A DNA stretch of 64,000 nucleotides from Cupriavidus yeoncheonensis (GTDB taxonomy: Bacteria; Pseudomonadota; Gammaproteobacteria; Burkholderiales; Burkholderiaceae): NCBI RefSeq assembly GCF_905397275.1, contig NZ_CAJPUY010000019.1, forward strand, positions 100,523 to 164,522, read 5' to 3'. The translations under genes were made by a program, and so were the position numbers. Positions 46,008 through 55,126 of the stretch are shown one piece after another. The stretch's first letter is position 1, and each line of letters starts with the position of its first letter. The notes beneath the pieces were generated by a model, which was not told the DNA's origin, searched no databases, and was given only the letters and a program-made list of their open reading frames with translations.

Positions 46008-47035
46008 TGGCCCAGCCCTTTCTGCCGGTGCTGCTCCTTGCGGTCGCTGTCAGCGCGGCCGCATCCGATGAGGTGCTTGACAAACGCCCGCCCACACAGA
46101 GTCCTGACCTCTTCGAGTCGCCTGAGTATGACCCCCTGGCCGGGATGACCACCGACTATTTCGGAACCCGCGATACGACGGGATTCAAACGGGATTCGCT
46201 CCGTCTTGGCGGAATGGTTCGCTATGCATCCCGGTACGACTTTGTCAGCGTTGGCGTGTCTCGCGATGAATTCCGTCAAGGCGATTGGACTAGCATTGTT
46301 GACTCCGTCCTGGTTGAAGGGCGGAGAGTCAATCGGCGTACTGCAGAAGGGATCACTGGCCGATTGGCGGTAACCACGAATACCGGGCATCCTCAATGGC
46401 ATGGGGAGGCCACATGGAACGTGCGCTTTGGAGAGCGTGGCGGTGTCGAGCTGATTGCGAATCGAGATGCTGTAGAGAGCCAAGCCGCTCTCCAGAACAG
46501 CATCCTCTCCAATTTCCTTGCGGCAGCCTTTGACTACGCGCCCACCGAGCGTCTGACGATGGTAGCCATGCCGACCTGGCGGCGATTTACCGATGGCAAC
46601 AGGCAACTTGGCGGGCGAGCGTGGCTGATCTTTACTCCGGTGCCGGAGAGCGGGATCGGCATCGAACTGAAGGGACAGGGCTTTCACGGTAGCGGGCAAT
46701 CCCAGCAGATGTATTTCAATCCAGCGGAGTACCGCAAAGCGGAGGCGGGAATACGATTGCGGCGTTCGTTTGGCGATTGGCGGGTTTTTGCGTATGCCCG
46801 CCTGGGCCACGAATGGATCGATCACGACATTGACAAGCCGACGGCGGAATTCGGAATTACGGCCCGGCGCACCTTCAGCAATGGCATCACCGCAGCCGTG
46901 CAGTTCGCCTACAGCCGAAGTTCCTATTCGGATGCAGTCCAGAATCTAAACGAAAATTACGGATGGCGCATGCTGAGAGTCATCGTCGTATTGCCTTTCG
47001 ACAGCCTTTTCCCTTCCTCTCAGTCGCGTAATTGA
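46007..47035 (+). CDS. Outer-membrane beta-barrel protein coupled to the synthase
   Basis: 342 residues. The signal peptide is MAQPFLPVLLLAVAVSAAAS. The rest has alternating amphipathic strands with aromatic ends (GMVRYASRYDFVSVGVSRD, GEATWNVRFGERGGVELIAN, AYARLGHEWIDHD) and ends with a strand. It resembles the barrel of PgaA or YaiO-type proteins but lacks the TPR domain of PgaA. Coupling to the synthase suggests a polysaccharide exit pore. Confidence 0.7.
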   Translation: MAQPFLPVLLLAVAVSAAASDEVLDKRPPTQSPDLFESPEYDPLAGMTTDYFGTRDTTGFKRDSLRLGGMVRYASRYDFVSVGVSRDEFRQGDWTSIVDSVLVEGRRVNRRTAEGITGRLAVTTNTGHPQWHGEATWNVRFGERGGVELIANRDAVESQAALQNSILSNFLAAAFDYAPTERLTMVAMPTWRRFTDGNRQLGGRAWLIFTPVPESGIGIELKGQGFHGSGQSQQMYFNPAEYRKAEAGIRLRRSFGDWRVFAYARLGHEWIDHDIDKPTAEFGITARRTFSNGITAAVQFAYSRSSYSDAVQNLNENYGWRMLRVIVVLPFDSLFPSSQSRN

Positions 47036-47155
47036 AGTCCCGTCGTCGCAGCACGCGCGCCAAGTGTCCTTTCCGCCCGGACTGCCAGTCGGTAAGGGCA
47101 ATCAGGAGGGCCGGAGGGTATCCGCTTCGGCTACACCCCAGCCCAACCACGCGGC

Positions 47156-48163
47156 TTACCTTATTGCCGGCCTGGTGCTGCGCCACCGCGTCGGCGTCAT
47201 GCCGAACTGCGCCGCGAACCAGCGTACGAACGAGCCATAGGTGGAGTAGCCAAGCGATTCGGCAATGCGTCCGAACGAGTAGCTCCTGTTGTCCATATAG
47301 TGGATAACGAGATCGCGCCGTACGCCATTGACCATGTCCGAGAAGATCTTTCCGGCGCCTTCGAGCTGGCGCTGCAGTGTACGCACGTTCATGCCCAGGC
47401 CCTGGGCAACCTGCTCGATCGTCGCGCGCCCTGCCGGCAGCATCAGATAGATGGCCTTGCGCACCTCGAGCACGATTGACGGCTCGTTGGCGCCCGGCAG
47501 ACCTTCAAGCAGGCGTTGCGCATGGCGTGCCATGACAGGGTCGGCAATCGGGTTGGGCAAGTCCAGGTCGGCCGCGCGGCAAACCAGGCCGTTGAAAGAG
47601 CTTGCGAACTCCAGCTTCCCTCCGAAGATGCGGCGGTGCAGCCGCAGATCAGGAGGCGCGTCATGGGTGAAACTGACGCCGAGGGGATGCCAGGCTGTAC
47701 CCAGCAGTGTGCCGCACATGCGTGACAGCGAGCCAAGTGCCAGCTCGATCGACTGCATGGACGGCCCGGCGTCATCCGCGACCACGTCCTCCCGCACGAT
47801 GACCTTCTTGCCGGCCTCCTCGATACGGATGACCAGGAACTCATTCATCAGGTGCCGGTACTGAATCAAGGTTCCAAGCGCGTCGCGCAGCGTTCGTTGA
47901 TGCGTGAGCAACACGCTGACGACGCCGAGGTCGGACAGTTGCCACAGGTCGGCCATACGCAGCCCGAATGTCGGGCATTGCGTGAGCCGCGCTGACTCTT
48001 CCAGCAAGGCAACGGCAGCACTTCCGGAAATCCAGTGTTCCGGGTCCGCAAGCATCTTGCCGCTCAACCCCAGCTTGCGCAGCAAAGGCTGTGGTTCCAG
48101 GCCCAACTGCTGCGCGACCTTGAAGTAGTTCTTCAGCACGCCAGTGCGAATCAATGTGCCCAT
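47156..48163 (-). CDS. AraC-family regulator (arabinose-binding-domain type, OruR/CdhR-like)
   Basis: 335 residues. The N-terminal Arabinose_bd domain is followed by a C-terminal double helix-turn-helix (ATIEQVAQGLGMNVRTLQRQLE, in part, and FGRIAESLGYSTYGSFVRWFAAQFGMTP in part). AAGGAGAG precedes ATG 48163. It is divergent from the BKACE operon and likely activates it through the direct repeats at 48232-48267. Confidence 0.9.
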   Translation of the reverse strand: MGTLIRTGVLKNYFKVAQQLGLEPQPLLRKLGLSGKMLADPEHWISGSAAVALLEESARLTQCPTFGLRMADLWQLSDLGVVSVLLTHQRTLRDALGTLIQYRHLMNEFLVIRIEEAGKKVIVREDVVADDAGPSMQSIELALGSLSRMCGTLLGTAWHPLGVSFTHDAPPDLRLHRRIFGGKLEFASSFNGLVCRAADLDLPNPIADPVMARHAQRLLEGLPGANEPSIVLEVRKAIYLMLPAGRATIEQVAQGLGMNVRTLQRQLEGAGKIFSDMVNGVRRDLVIHYMDNRSYSFGRIAESLGYSTYGSFVRWFAAQFGMTPTRWRSTRPAIR

Positions 48164-48231
48164 TGCCTCTCCTTCACCCGGTGTGTAGTCCGTATTTACG
48201 CGTTCCGGGGAAACCCGAATACCCGACATTC

Positions 48232-48267
48232 TGTCATGAAATGAGACATGAATGTCGTGAAATGAGA
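48232..48267. promoter_or_regulatory. AraC-type direct-repeat operator, 21-bp period
   Basis: TGTCATGAAATGAGA (48232-48246) and TGTCGTGAAATGAGA (48253-48267) differ at one base and are spaced 21 bp, two helical turns. They directly precede a possible -35 region with TAGACT (48291-48296) as a -10, the class II layout of AraC activators. Confidence 0.75.
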
Positions 48268-48437
48268 GAAAACGGACGATCCGCGATTACTAGACTGATC
48301 CCGTGAATCGATGACGGACGGAGCCTCATGGCAGCCCCTCGGAAGCCACCTGAATCCATTGATGCCCGGTTCGACCTCAACGGTTCGTTGCGGCGCCGAT
48401 AGCCAAATCCCTTCAATCCCCCATCAAGGAGAAAGAA

Positions 48438-49496
48438 ATGCAATTTCTGGATGATTCGCTGCACCCGGAGAACATGGACAAGGTGGTCATTACCGTGGCC
48501 CCGTACGGCCCCGAGTGGATGCCGGAGGATTTCCCGGAAGACATCCCTGTGTCCATGGAAGCGCAGATCCAGAAGGCGGTGGATTGCTATGAGGCCGGCG
48601 CCAGCGTGCTGCACCTGCACGTGCGCGAGCCGGATGGCAAGGGCTCCAAGCGCCTGTCCATGTTCAACGAACTGATCGCCGGCGTGCGCAAGGCCGTGCC
48701 GGACATGATCATCCAGGTCGGCGGCTCGATTTCCTTTGCACCGGAAGACGAAGGCCAGGCTGCCAAATGGCTGTCGGACGACACCCGTCATGCACTGGCC
48801 GACCTCGACCCGAAGCCGGATCAGGTGACGGTAGCACTCAACACCATCCAGATGAACATCATGGAGTTGATCTACCCGGAATACTACGAGAGCACGCACA
48901 TGGCCAACCCGGCCGTCTACGACGCGTACCGTGAAATGATCGTTCCGGCCGGCCCGACCTGGGCGGAAGAGCACTTGCGTCGCCTGCAGGACGCCGGGAT
49001 CCAGCCGCACTTTCAGCTGGTTGGCATGCATGCGCTGGAAACGCTGGACCGCATGGTGCGCAAGGGCCTCTACAAAGGCCCGCTGAACCTGACCTGCATC
49101 GGCATCGGTGGCGGCCACCATGGCCCGCACCCGTACAACCTGTTCGACTTCATCCAGCGTGCCCCGGATGGCTGCACCATTACCGCCGAATCGTTGTTCA
49201 AGAACGTACTGCCGTGGAACACGATGGCGCTGGCAATGGGCATGCACGTGCGCTGCGGCATCGAGGACACCCTCATCGATCAGCATGGCAAGCGCTTTAC
49301 CTCCGTGCAGCAGGTTCAGCAGCTCGTGCGCATCGCGAAGGAGCTGGGCCGCGAGATCGCCGATGGCAAGGAGGCGCGGGAAATCTACCGCATCGGCACC
49401 TGGTACAAGGATGTCGATGAAACGCTCGCCGCCAACGGCATGACGCCGAACCGCAAGCCTGGCGTCAGGAACGTGCCGCTGCGCAGAGCGGCCTGA
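48438..49496 (+). CDS. Beta-keto acid cleavage enzyme (BKACE, DUF849)
   Basis: 352 residues. Zn-dependent family that condenses a beta-keto acid with acetyl-CoA to give acetoacetate and a CoA ester. The metal motif HLH is at 59-61 (VLHLHVREPDGKG). GIGIGGGHHGPHPYNLF and LPWNTMALAMGMHVRCGIEDTL (in part) are also typical. AAGGAG precedes the ATG. Known members act on 3-keto-5-aminohexanoate or dehydrocarnitine; this one's substrate is unknown. Confidence 0.92.
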   Translation: MQFLDDSLHPENMDKVVITVAPYGPEWMPEDFPEDIPVSMEAQIQKAVDCYEAGASVLHLHVREPDGKGSKRLSMFNELIAGVRKAVPDMIIQVGGSISFAPEDEGQAAKWLSDDTRHALADLDPKPDQVTVALNTIQMNIMELIYPEYYESTHMANPAVYDAYREMIVPAGPTWAEEHLRRLQDAGIQPHFQLVGMHALETLDRMVRKGLYKGPLNLTCIGIGGGHHGPHPYNLFDFIQRAPDGCTITAESLFKNVLPWNTMALAMGMHVRCGIEDTLIDQHGKRFTSVQQVQQLVRIAKELGREIADGKEAREIYRIGTWYKDVDETLAANGMTPNRKPGVRNVPLRRAA

Positions 49497-49504
49497 GGCA
49501 ACCA

Positions 49505-49553
49505 CCACCGGCAAAGCCGGTGGCTTGAGATTCTGAGCGCCTCGGAGGCGCTC
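49505..49553. repeat. Double hairpin (REP-like) between BKACE and reductase genes
   Basis: CCACCGGC-AAA-GCCGGTGG (49505-49523) and GAGCGCCTC-G-GAGGCGCTC (49535-49553) are two perfect adjacent inverted repeats, 11 bp apart. The arrangement resembles palindromic REP units or IS200/IS605-type ends, and could stabilise the upstream message. Confidence 0.7.
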
Positions 49554-49567
49554 CCAGGAGACATGAC

Positions 49568-50539
49568 ATGGCAAAGGCAATCCGCTTTTACGAAACCGGC
49601 GGCGCAGACGTCCTCAAGCTCGAGACCGTGGAAGTCGGCGACCCCGGCCCCGGCCAGGCGCGCGTGCGGCACAGCTATATCGCCGTCAACTTTATCGACA
49701 TCTATTTCCGCACTGGCCACTATCCGCTCGAGCTGCCCAACGGCCTGGGCTCCGACGCCGTGGGTGTGGTCGAGGCCGTGGGCCCCGACGTGACCGACAT
49801 CCGCGTGGGCGATCGCGTGGGCTATCTGCTCGGCCCGCAGGGCGCCTATTCGGACGTGCGGGTGATGCCTGCCAGCGTGCTGATCCCGCTGCCGGACGGC
49901 GTCTCCGACCGCGTCGCCTCCACGCTCATCATGAAGGGGATGACGGCGCAATACCTGTTCCGCCAGGTCTACCCGCTCAAGGGTGGCGAGACCATCCTCT
50001 ATCACGCCGCGGCCGGCGGCGTGGGCCTGATCGCCTGCCAGTGGGCACGCGCGCTTGGCGTAAACATGATCGGGACGGTCAGCACCGACGAGAAGGCGGA
50101 GCTTGCCAAAGCCAACGGCTGCTCGCACGTCATCGTCACCGCGCGCGAGAACATCGTCGACCGCGTGATGGAAATCACCGACGGCAAGAAGGTCCCGGTG
50201 GTGTTCGATTCGGTCGGCAAGTCGACGCTGGATGCCTCGCTGTCCTGCCTGCAGGTGCGCGGCACGCTGGTCAGCAACGGCACGACTTCGGGCCCCGTCG
50301 AGATCGACAGCCGCACGCTCGCGGCGAAAGGCTCGCTCTGGGTCACGCGTCCGGCCATGGTGCACTACGCCACGCCGCGCTCGCACATGCTCGCCATGGC
50401 CAACGAGGTGTTCGACATGGTGATGGCCGGAAAGATCGCCAGCGAGCCGAAGCAGACGTTCGCGCTGGAAGACGCCGCGCAGGCCCATCTTGCCCTGGAA
50501 AACCGGCAGACGAGCGGCGCGACGGTACTGGTGCCGTAA
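49568..50539 (+). CDS. Zinc-independent quinone oxidoreductase (MDR family)
   Basis: 323 residues. The NADPH motif AAAGGVGLIACQWA and the N-terminal RHSYIAVNFIDIYFRTGHYP identify the QOR group of medium-chain reductases. It lacks zinc ligands. CAGGAG precedes the ATG. In this operon it may reduce an enoyl or quinone-like intermediate instead of a free quinone. Confidence 0.92.
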   Translation: MAKAIRFYETGGADVLKLETVEVGDPGPGQARVRHSYIAVNFIDIYFRTGHYPLELPNGLGSDAVGVVEAVGPDVTDIRVGDRVGYLLGPQGAYSDVRVMPASVLIPLPDGVSDRVASTLIMKGMTAQYLFRQVYPLKGGETILYHAAAGGVGLIACQWARALGVNMIGTVSTDEKAELAKANGCSHVIVTARENIVDRVMEITDGKKVPVVFDSVGKSTLDASLSCLQVRGTLVSNGTTSGPVEIDSRTLAAKGSLWVTRPAMVHYATPRSHMLAMANEVFDMVMAGKIASEPKQTFALEDAAQAHLALENRQTSGATVLVP

Positions 50540-50686
50540 GGCGAGGCGGCTGTTCAAGCGATTGCTGCAGGTTCGCAATCCACCCGGCAGTCGCCTTGCT
50601 CGCCTGGCCTGGCCAGGTCGCCGGAAGGCGGCTGCTTCCAACAAGGCAAGTACACATTGCCGGAAGTTCCAAAACGGAGACTACAG

Positions 50687-51667
50687 ATGTCGAATCGACC
50701 TGCCTTCCCGCGCGTGCGCCGCGTCGCCGCGGCGACGATCCTGGCGCTTGCCATGCCTGCCGCCATGGCGTGGACCAGCAAACCGGTGCGGGTGCTGGTG
50801 CCCGCGCCTGCCGGCGGCACCATGGACGTGATGGCCCGCATGCTGTCCGAACAACTCACGGCAGACCTGGGACAGCCGGTGATCGTCGACAACAAGCCGG
50901 GCGCCGGGGGCGCCATCGCCGTCGGCGCAATGCTGGCGGCGCCGCCCGACGGGCAGACCATCCTGGTGTCGGCGACCAACGTGTTCGCGGAGATCCCGCA
51001 CGTGATGAAGGTGCCCTACGATCCGATGAAGGATGTGAAGCCGGTTGCTGCCGTGGCCAAGTCGACGCTTCTGCTCGTCGCTGCGCCCAGCCTGCCGGCG
51101 AAGGACCTGCCGGGGCTGATCAGCTATGTGAAGGCGCATCCGGGTACCCTGAGCTTCGCGACCTATGGCCCGGGCACGGCATCGCAGTATGCCGGCATGA
51201 TCATGAACCAGAAGGCCGGCATGGACCTCCAGAACGTTCCGTTCCCCGGGTCGCCGCCTGCGTTGACGCAGGTGATGGGCGGACAGATCGCCGTGATGTA
51301 TGACGGCATGGTGACCTCGCTGCCTTACCTCAAGGCCGGCAAGCTGAGAGCCTATGCCGTGGCCGCGAAGCAGCGGCTGCCGATGCTCCCGCAGGTGCCG
51401 ACGTTCGCGGAACAGGGTTATCCGGATGTGGACTTCAGCAACTGGACCGGAGTGTTCGTGTCGTCCAGGCTGCCGGCAGACCTGACCGAGAAGATCCAGG
51501 CGGCCGTCTACAAGGCCGCTTCGAAGGCTGGCGTGAGGGAGCGGATTTCCGCACTCGGGTTCGAGCCGCTGGAGCCCCAAGGCCTTCCCCAGCTCAGCCA
51601 CGACCTGCACGCCGATTTCGAGCGGAATGCCGGCATCGTGAAGACCTTCAGGATCCAGCCGCAATGA
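50687..51667 (+). CDS. Bug-family periplasmic solute-binding protein
   Basis: 326 residues. The signal peptide ends near AAMA-WTS. KPVRVLVPAPAGGTMD and DNKPGAGGAIAVG are family motifs. GGAGA precedes ATG 50687. It is separated by 147 bp from the reductase gene and only 12 bp from the dioxygenase, so it probably imports the dioxygenase substrate. Confidence 0.9.
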   Translation: MSNRPAFPRVRRVAAATILALAMPAAMAWTSKPVRVLVPAPAGGTMDVMARMLSEQLTADLGQPVIVDNKPGAGGAIAVGAMLAAPPDGQTILVSATNVFAEIPHVMKVPYDPMKDVKPVAAVAKSTLLLVAAPSLPAKDLPGLISYVKAHPGTLSFATYGPGTASQYAGMIMNQKAGMDLQNVPFPGSPPALTQVMGGQIAVMYDGMVTSLPYLKAGKLRAYAVAAKQRLPMLPQVPTFAEQGYPDVDFSNWTGVFVSSRLPADLTEKIQAAVYKAASKAGVRERISALGFEPLEPQGLPQLSHDLHADFERNAGIVKTFRIQPQ

Positions 51668-51679
51668 CACCCGCCGACC

Positions 51680-52528
51680 ATGCGAGTTGAACAACTGACC
51701 TGCGCACTCGGCGCAGAACTCATCGGCGTCAGCCTGGCCGATGCGATCCATGATGACGGCCTGTTCGCCGGCATCCGCGCAGCGCTGCTCAGGCACCGCG
51801 TCCTGTTCCTGCGCGACCAGGACATCACGGCTGCCCAGCACGTGGCGTTTGCGCGGCGCTTCGGGGGTCTGGAGGATCACCCCGTGACGGGCAGCGACCC
51901 GGAGAATCCGGGGCTGGTGCAGATCTACAAGACGCCCGCCAACCCGCCGGATCGCTACGAGAATGCCTGGCACACGGACGCGACCTGGCGCGAGGTACCG
52001 CCGCTTGGCGCCGTCCTGCGGTGCCGGGAGTGCCCGCCCGTCGGGGGCGACACCATGTGGGCCAACATGGCGCTTGCGTACGAGAACCTGCCGGCCCACG
52101 TCAAGGCGCAGATCGCCGACCTGCGGGCGCGTCACAGCATCGAGGCGAGCTTTGGCGCCGCCATGCCGATCGAGCGGCGCCTGGCGCTGAACAGCCAGTT
52201 CCCGGACGCCGAGCATCCCGTGGTGCGCACCCATCCCGAAACCGGCGAAAAGGTGCTGTTCGTCAACGGCTTCACCACGCACTTCACCAACTTCCACACC
52301 CCGGGGCGGGTGCGGTTCGGGCAGGACCATAACCCGGGCGGGGCCGACCTGCTGCGCTACCTGCTTACCCAGGCCTACATCCCCGAACACCAGGTCCGCT
52401 GGCGCTGGGAAAAGAACAGCGTGGCCATCTGGGACAACCGGTCGACCCAGCATTACGCCGTCATGGACTATCCGCCGTGCCACCGGAGGATGGACCGCGC
52501 AACGATCATCGGAGACCGTCCTTTCTGA
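51680..52528 (+). CDS. TauD/TfdA-family Fe(II)/2-oxoglutarate dioxygenase
   Basis: 282 residues. The facial triad is H98-x-D100 (AWHTDATW) and H258 (STQHYAVMDY). R269 or R270 should bind 2-oxoglutarate. Family members hydroxylate taurine, 2,4-D, alkyl sulfates or quaternary amines. Next to BKACE and a Bug protein it may open the pathway by hydroxylating the imported compound. No clear ribosome site is visible, so it may be coupled to the Bug gene. Confidence 0.9.
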   Translation: MRVEQLTCALGAELIGVSLADAIHDDGLFAGIRAALLRHRVLFLRDQDITAAQHVAFARRFGGLEDHPVTGSDPENPGLVQIYKTPANPPDRYENAWHTDATWREVPPLGAVLRCRECPPVGGDTMWANMALAYENLPAHVKAQIADLRARHSIEASFGAAMPIERRLALNSQFPDAEHPVVRTHPETGEKVLFVNGFTTHFTNFHTPGRVRFGQDHNPGGADLLRYLLTQAYIPEHQVRWRWEKNSVAIWDNRSTQHYAVMDYPPCHRRMDRATIIGDRPF

Positions 52529-52741
52529 GCGCGTCCAGGCGCCGAGGAGTTGAACTGGGACGGGCAGGGCGAATGCCGTCCTGGCTCAAGCGGGCGGTCA
52601 ATGCAGGACTGAGTGTCGAGTTCTTCCGGGTCGGATAGCCGCCGGGTCCGGCGCTTGCCGCTGCCCGCGCATTCCGGAGCACCCCCCTTGCGCTATCATC
52701 CGGCCCATCTGGTTCACAGCAAACGACAGGAGCAGCCAATC

Positions 52742-53446
52742 ATGCGACGCATCGGTCAGACCGTCTCGTTCACCCGTCCCGACGGCCAGTCGGTCAACGG
52801 CTACCTTGCCAGGCCGGATTCCGCCGACGGCGCCCCGGCCATCATCGTTGTCCAGGAGTGGTGGGGGCTGAACAACCAGATTCGCGGCGTGGCCGACCGT
52901 CTTGGGCGTGCCGGCTACTACGCGCTGGTGCCTGACCTTTACCGCGGCGCCAGCACGGTCGAGCAGGAGGAGGCCCACCACCTGATGTCCAAGCTGAACT
53001 TCGGGGACGCCGTGGCGCAGGACATCCGCGGTGCCGTGCAGTACCTCGGCACCCTGAGCAGCCGCATCGGTATCACCGGCTTCTGCATGGGCGGCGCGCT
53101 GACGCTGCTGTCGCTGAACGCCATCGCCGAGCTGAAGGCAGGTGTGCCGTTCTACGGCATGCCGCCGCTGGAAGCCATCGACCCCGCCAATATCAAGGCG
53201 CCGGTGCTCGTCCACTCGGCCACGCAGGACGCGTTCTTTGCGGCCGAGGACTTCGACAAGCTCGAGGAGAAGCTGCGCGCCGGCGGCGTCGACGCGACGT
53301 TCCACCGTTACCTCGCGCACCATGCCTTTGCCAACGAGGATGCCATCGGCGACGGCCGCATCGCCGGTACCCAGTACGACGCCGCTTGGGCACAGGTTGC
53401 CTGGGACCGCACGCTGACGTTCTTCGCGCGCCACCTCTGGCGCTGA
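52742..53446 (+). CDS. Dienelactone hydrolase family protein
   Basis: 234-residue alpha/beta hydrolase. The triad is C115 (GFCMGG), D163 (SATQD) and H194 (AHHAF), with E39 (VVQEWWGLN) as in true DLH. AGGAG precedes the ATG. Separated by 213 bp from the dioxygenase, so probably its own unit. It could hydrolyse dienelactones or other esters. Confidence 0.92.
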   Translation: MRRIGQTVSFTRPDGQSVNGYLARPDSADGAPAIIVVQEWWGLNNQIRGVADRLGRAGYYALVPDLYRGASTVEQEEAHHLMSKLNFGDAVAQDIRGAVQYLGTLSSRIGITGFCMGGALTLLSLNAIAELKAGVPFYGMPPLEAIDPANIKAPVLVHSATQDAFFAAEDFDKLEEKLRAGGVDATFHRYLAHHAFANEDAIGDGRIAGTQYDAAWAQVAWDRTLTFFARHLWR

Positions 53447-53823
53447 TCATCGCCAGCCGGGAAGCATCCCGACTGCGGAATGGGAATCGCCTGGTAATCG
53501 GTGTGCTGCACAGTCGCTCCGAGTTCGGTGAACTGGCAGGAAAGGACGATTCAGCATGGCAACGACGCGGGACCTGACAGGTCGGCGGGCATTTCCATTT
53601 TTCTTCATTTGCCTTTGCTGCGGAGTTACTCCTTGAAGCCGGATCTGGGCAAGGATGCCGTCCGTTGCGCCGTGTCGCCTATCCTTGAATTCTCAAGCAG
53701 GCACTAAGCTGAAGTCAGCCCGGGCCGGCGGCCAGCCCGGGCTGTTCATGGGGGTTTCCGTCCTGTGCGCGCACGCCGCGCATCTTCCGGCCGTGGTCTT
53801 CCCTGCGCTGGAGGCGTGCTGCC
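53447..53823. other. 377-bp gap with one large hairpin
   Basis: No gene was found. CAGCCCGGGC (53716-53725) pairs perfectly with GCCCGGGCTG (53735-53744) around 9 nt. No T-run follows. It could end the DLH transcript or lie in the leader of the DUF3016 gene. Confidence 0.5.
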
Positions 53824-54318
53824 ATGCCGCGGTACACCCTTCCCGCCCTTGTCATGCTGGCACTGGGCCTTCCCCTGGCGGCCGCCGCTGCGCCCGGCAC
53901 GCTGTCGGTGACGTTCGTGCATCCGGAGTCCTATACCGATGCGTCGTACCACGACAGCTATGGCAGCGACCGGCAGGTGCTCGACGAAATCAACCGGCAT
54001 CTGGAGAAACTCGCCGCGCGGCAATTGCCGGAGGGGTACACGCTGAGCATCGAAGTGCTCGACATCGACCTGGCGGGCTACGTCGACTGGCGTTCCCCAT
54101 CTGGCCTGCGCATCGTGCGCGATGTCACCTGGCCAAAGATGACGCTGCACTATGTGCTGCGCCACGGCGACCAGGTGGTGGCGGAGTCGCAGGACCGGTT
54201 GTCCAATATGAACTTCCACTGGGGCGTGAACCTGTACCACGACACTGACCGGCTGCGGTATGAGAAGGCCATGCTGGATGACTGGTTTGACCGGACGATC
54301 GTGAAGCGGGTGGGATGA
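53824..54318 (+). CDS. DUF3016-family exported protein
   Basis: 164 residues. The signal peptide is PALVMLALGLPLAAAAA. The mature part contains VTFVHPESYTDASY, LEKLAARQLPEGYTLSIEVLDIDLAG in part, and the C-terminal YEKAMLDDWF, matching DUF3016. It is a periplasmic or cell-surface protein of unknown role. GGAGG lies upstream. Confidence 0.85.
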   Translation: MPRYTLPALVMLALGLPLAAAAAPGTLSVTFVHPESYTDASYHDSYGSDRQVLDEINRHLEKLAARQLPEGYTLSIEVLDIDLAGYVDWRSPSGLRIVRDVTWPKMTLHYVLRHGDQVVAESQDRLSNMNFHWGVNLYHDTDRLRYEKAMLDDWFDRTIVKRVG

Positions 54319-54415
54319 GTTGCGCAAGCAGGCCGGCCTGACCGGGCCTGCGGCTGCGCAGGGGAAGCGCACGGGACTACACTGAAACCTCCCCGCCGCT
54401 TCCTCCCGCGCCACA

Positions 54416-55009
54416 TTGCCCGCCAAGCCCCGTTCTCCGCTCGACATCCTGCTCAACGACATCACCGGCTGCCGCGCCTGCGACCTGCCGTTCGGGCCGC
54501 GCCCGGTGGTGCGGGCCGCTGCCAGTGCGCGCGTGCTGATCGTCGGCCAGGCACCCGGCCGGCGCGTGCACGAGACCGGCATCCCGTGGAACGACCCGTC
54601 CGGCGACCAGTTGCGCACGTGGCTGCAGATGACGCGCGAAGAGTTCTATGACACCAGCCGCATAGCGATCGTGCCGATGGGCTTCTGCTACCCCGGCAAG
54701 GGCGCCAGCGGCGACCTGCCGCCCCGGCCCGAATGCGCGCCGCTGTGGCATGCGCAGTTGCTGGCGGCCATGCCGCATATCCGGCTGACGCTCCTGATCG
54801 GCCGCTACGCGCAGGTGTATTACCTCCGGGGCAACGCCAGGCCGACGCTGACCGACACGGTTGCCGCCTACGCCGACTACCTGCCGCATTTCCTGCCCTT
54901 GCCGCACCCGAGCCCGCGCAACCGGCTCTGGCTGCGCCGCAATCCGTGGTTCGAGACCGAGGTCGTGCCACGGCTGCGGCAACAGGTGGACATGGCGCTG
55001 GCGGACTGA
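54416..55009 (+). CDS. Uracil-DNA glycosylase superfamily protein
   Basis: 197 residues. The family blocks are GCRACDLPFGPRPVV, LIVGQAPGRRVHETGIPWNDPSGDQLRTWL in part, and LPLPHPSPRN near the C-terminus (motif 2, with His). The GQAPG segment is the uracil-pocket motif of families 4/5. The start is TTG without a clear ribosome site. Whether it is an active glycosylase is open; a FeS cluster set of four Cys is not evident. Confidence 0.82.
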   Translation: MPAKPRSPLDILLNDITGCRACDLPFGPRPVVRAAASARVLIVGQAPGRRVHETGIPWNDPSGDQLRTWLQMTREEFYDTSRIAIVPMGFCYPGKGASGDLPPRPECAPLWHAQLLAAMPHIRLTLLIGRYAQVYYLRGNARPTLTDTVAAYADYLPHFLPLPHPSPRNRLWLRRNPWFETEVVPRLRQQVDMALAD

Positions 55010-55065
55010 GCGCAGCATCCGGCACCGGTGTAAACCCGAAATCCGGCTCGTCGGCCTTGCTTCCA

Positions 55066-55105
55066 TAATTCATGGTGATAAACTTAAATTCACAGATATG
55101 AATTA
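55066..55105. promoter_or_regulatory. AT-rich dyad before the cupin operon
   Basis: TAATTCAT (55066-55073) and ATGAATTA (55098-55105) are perfect inverted arms with 24 bp between, which include GTGA and TCAC. It is the only AT-rich spot here and probably holds the promoter. The IclR gene at the end of the operon is the obvious candidate binder. Confidence 0.55.
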
Positions 55106-55126
55106 CAGGCCGAGGGCCCACGAGAC

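Noticed and set aside
50681..52483. 600-residue minus-strand open frame
   Set aside because: Antisense to the Bug and TauD genes, with no recognisable domain.
53716..53744. Firm intrinsic terminator call
   Set aside because: The stem is perfect, but no T-run follows on either strand.
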